Position numbers and translations under genes: made by a program. Below are positions 62,917-64,000 of a stretch of DNA of 64,000 nt, in pieces. Numbering within the stretch: position 1 is the stretch's first letter; every line of letters starts with the position of its first letter. The notes under the pieces are model-generated. The model did no database searches. It saw only the letters and a list, made by a program, of their open reading frames with translations, and was not told where the DNA came from. The stretch comes from Isochrysis galbana (taxonomy: Eukaryota > Haptophyta > Isochrysidales > Isochrysidaceae), in assembly GCA_018136815.1 (NCBI GenBank), contig CM030932.1:1460793-1524792 (forward strand), given 5' to 3'.

Positions 62917-64000
62917 ATGCGATGCATATCCGGCGTGCTGCGAACAGCGAGTTTGCACACCCTGCGTGCGTCTGATCGGCCGAGGCGCTGCATCGGCGTA
63001 CGGTGGCGTAGCGGAACGGCCGCGAAGCACGCGCCGGGTACGCATGTGTACCGGCAGCTCACCGCGGTCGAGCACGTGCTGCTGCGCCCAGGGATGTACA
63101 TTGGATCGGTCGAGGCGCGGACTGAGATGGCGTGGGTCTTTGAGGGCGGGCGAATGGTCTGGCGCGAGGTCAAGTACGTCCCCGCACTGCTAAAGCTGTT
63201 TGACGAGCTTCTGGTGAATGCAATGGACAATGTGCAGCGCGATGCAGGCACAACCAGTATCCAAGTCAGCATAGGCGGTGCCGTCAGCGTGCCTGGCTCA
63301 AAGCCGGATGTGGACCCAGGGGTAATATCTGTGTACAATAGTGGACGAGGCATCCCCGTCGTCAAGGCCAGCGCCGAGGCCCACGGCTTATCAGCAGCTG
63401 GTTTGTGGCTTCCGCAGATGGTCCTAGGGGAGCTCTACACGGGCTCCAACTTTGATGATGGTGCTGGGTCCATGGTTGGAGGTCGGCATGGCTTCGGTGC
63501 AAAGCTAGCCAACATTTTCTCAGAGTGGTTTTCAATTGAGACGGCGGACACGGATGCGAGGCTCCTTTATTCTCAGATCTGGCGGTCCAACATGTCAGAG
63601 GTTGAAGTGCCGCTCGTGAAGCCATTGCCTCCGGAAACTCCAGACTTTACTCGTGTCACAATGATGCCCGACTATGCACGGCTGCTTGATCATAGCGCGC
63701 TGCTTTCTGGAAATGCGAGGCTCGATGCAGACACGCTCGCAATGCTTACACGCCGTGTTTATGAGGCTGCTGCGTGTGTATCTTCTGACGTCACCGTAGC
63801 ACTCAATGGTGCACCAATTGATGTCAATGGCCTCGAAGGCCTCATGGGCTTGTATCCTCGGACCAAAGCCGCGGATGCTGAAGGAGCGGTGTCTGTAGTT
63901 AGGCAGCTGGGTCCACGGTGGAAGGTTGGCGTCGCTCCTCGCCCTGATGGTGCGTTCGCCCATGTGAGCTTTGTCAACGGCGTGGCAACGCCCAGGGGGG
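62917..64000 (+). CDS. TOP2: DNA topoisomerase II, N-terminal ATPase part (runs off the window)
   Basis: At least 361 codons, open at the right edge. YRQLTAVEHVLLRPGMYIGSVE starts the conserved region. Then come the GHKL ATPase motifs LLKLFDELLVNAMDNVQRD (catalytic Glu, Mg-binding Asn), VYNSGRGIPVVK, PQMVLGELYTGSNFDD and the ATP-lid loop GGRHGFGAKLANIFS, where the usual RNGYGAKL is RHGFGAKL. The transducer segment ends FAHVSFVNGVATPRG. The enzyme passes one duplex through another using ATP, in replication and chromosome segregation. The ATG at 62917 opens a 50-residue Arg-rich leader before the conserved part; the true first exon may lie elsewhere. Confidence 0.92.
   Translation, partial: MRCISGVLRTASLHTLRASDRPRRCIGVRWRSGTAAKHAPGTHVYRQLTAVEHVLLRPGMYIGSVEARTEMAWVFEGGRMVWREVKYVPALLKLFDELLVNAMDNVQRDAGTTSIQVSIGGAVSVPGSKPDVDPGVISVYNSGRGIPVVKASAEAHGLSAAGLWLPQMVLGELYTGSNFDDGAGSMVGGRHGFGAKLANIFSEWFSIETADTDARLLYSQIWRSNMSEVEVPLVKPLPPETPDFTRVTMMPDYARLLDHSALLSGNARLDADTLAMLTRRVYEAAACVSSDVTVALNGAPIDVNGLEGLMGLYPRTKAADAEGAVSVVRQLGPRWKVGVAPRPDGAFAHVSFVNGVATPRG

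Noticed and set aside
1..64000. CRISPR arrays, tRNA or rRNA genes, prokaryotic operons
   Set aside because: None found; introns, LINEs and gene structure show nuclear eukaryotic DNA.

Overview
This is nuclear DNA of a unicellular eukaryote, most likely a photosynthetic alga with a secondary or similarly complex plastid. The genes carry short GT-AG introns that can be placed exactly by reading frame. One gene is a plastid-lipid-associated (fibrillin) protein, which points to a plastid, and the DNA is GC-rich, full of microsatellites and mobile elements. I cannot name the lineage from sequence alone; haptophytes and pelagophytes are reasonable guesses. There are two 100-N assembly gaps (7174-7273 and 37274-37373).

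Host genes I could assemble, left to right: a SpoU/TrmJ-type RNA methyltransferase (-, 3436-4740, 2 exons); a GT-B-like glycosyltransferase (+, 10345-13319, 8 exons); a divergent SMC ATPase (-, 17143-21551, 3 exons), divergent from an FOP/TONNEAU1-like centrosomal protein (+, 22449-23691, 2 exons); a fibrillin fused to an alpha/beta hydrolase (+, 28044-30193, 5 exons); 2-isopropylmalate synthase (+, 33608-37135, 10 exons); a CAP-Gly protein (-, 49404-51758) in tandem with an EDEM-type GH47 protein (-, 52505-55336, 5 exons); an unrecognised acidic/basic small protein (+, 55909-56499); a FAM194-domain plus thioredoxin-fold protein (+, 58049-59515); and the start of DNA topoisomerase II (+, from 62917, running off the window). 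They do not form a pathway; this is an ordinary euchromatic gene neighbourhood split by transposons.

Mobile DNA fills roughly half the window. (1) One large Ty3/gypsy-type retrotransposon (-, about 37374 to 47380) has gag and pol in one frame separated by a single UAG, and its pol polyprotein carries a phage-type DNA cytosine methyltransferase domain upstream of the protease. (2) A non-LTR retrotransposon family has four truncated copies (5902-9710, 13819-15113, 24394-25800, 47664-49050). Three keep the same 3' end, a run of T rather than A, and one has a clean 17-bp target duplication. (3) A family of hairpin-headed retroposons has copies at 532-1446, 1486-3091, 9711-10044, 15114-15834, 16236-16994, 23968-24375 and 30861-32505. 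Their 5' ends fold into a short stem with a TTAT loop; the stem sequence differs between subfamilies but base-pairing is kept. Four copies have 15-18-bp target duplications, and one carries the LINE 3' tail. (4) A frameshifted pogo/DDE_1-like transposase lies at 25800-27810.

The best candidates for undescribed biology are the methyltransferase-carrying retrotransposon with its in-frame stop, and the TTAT-hairpin retroposon family, which appears to use the LINE machinery.
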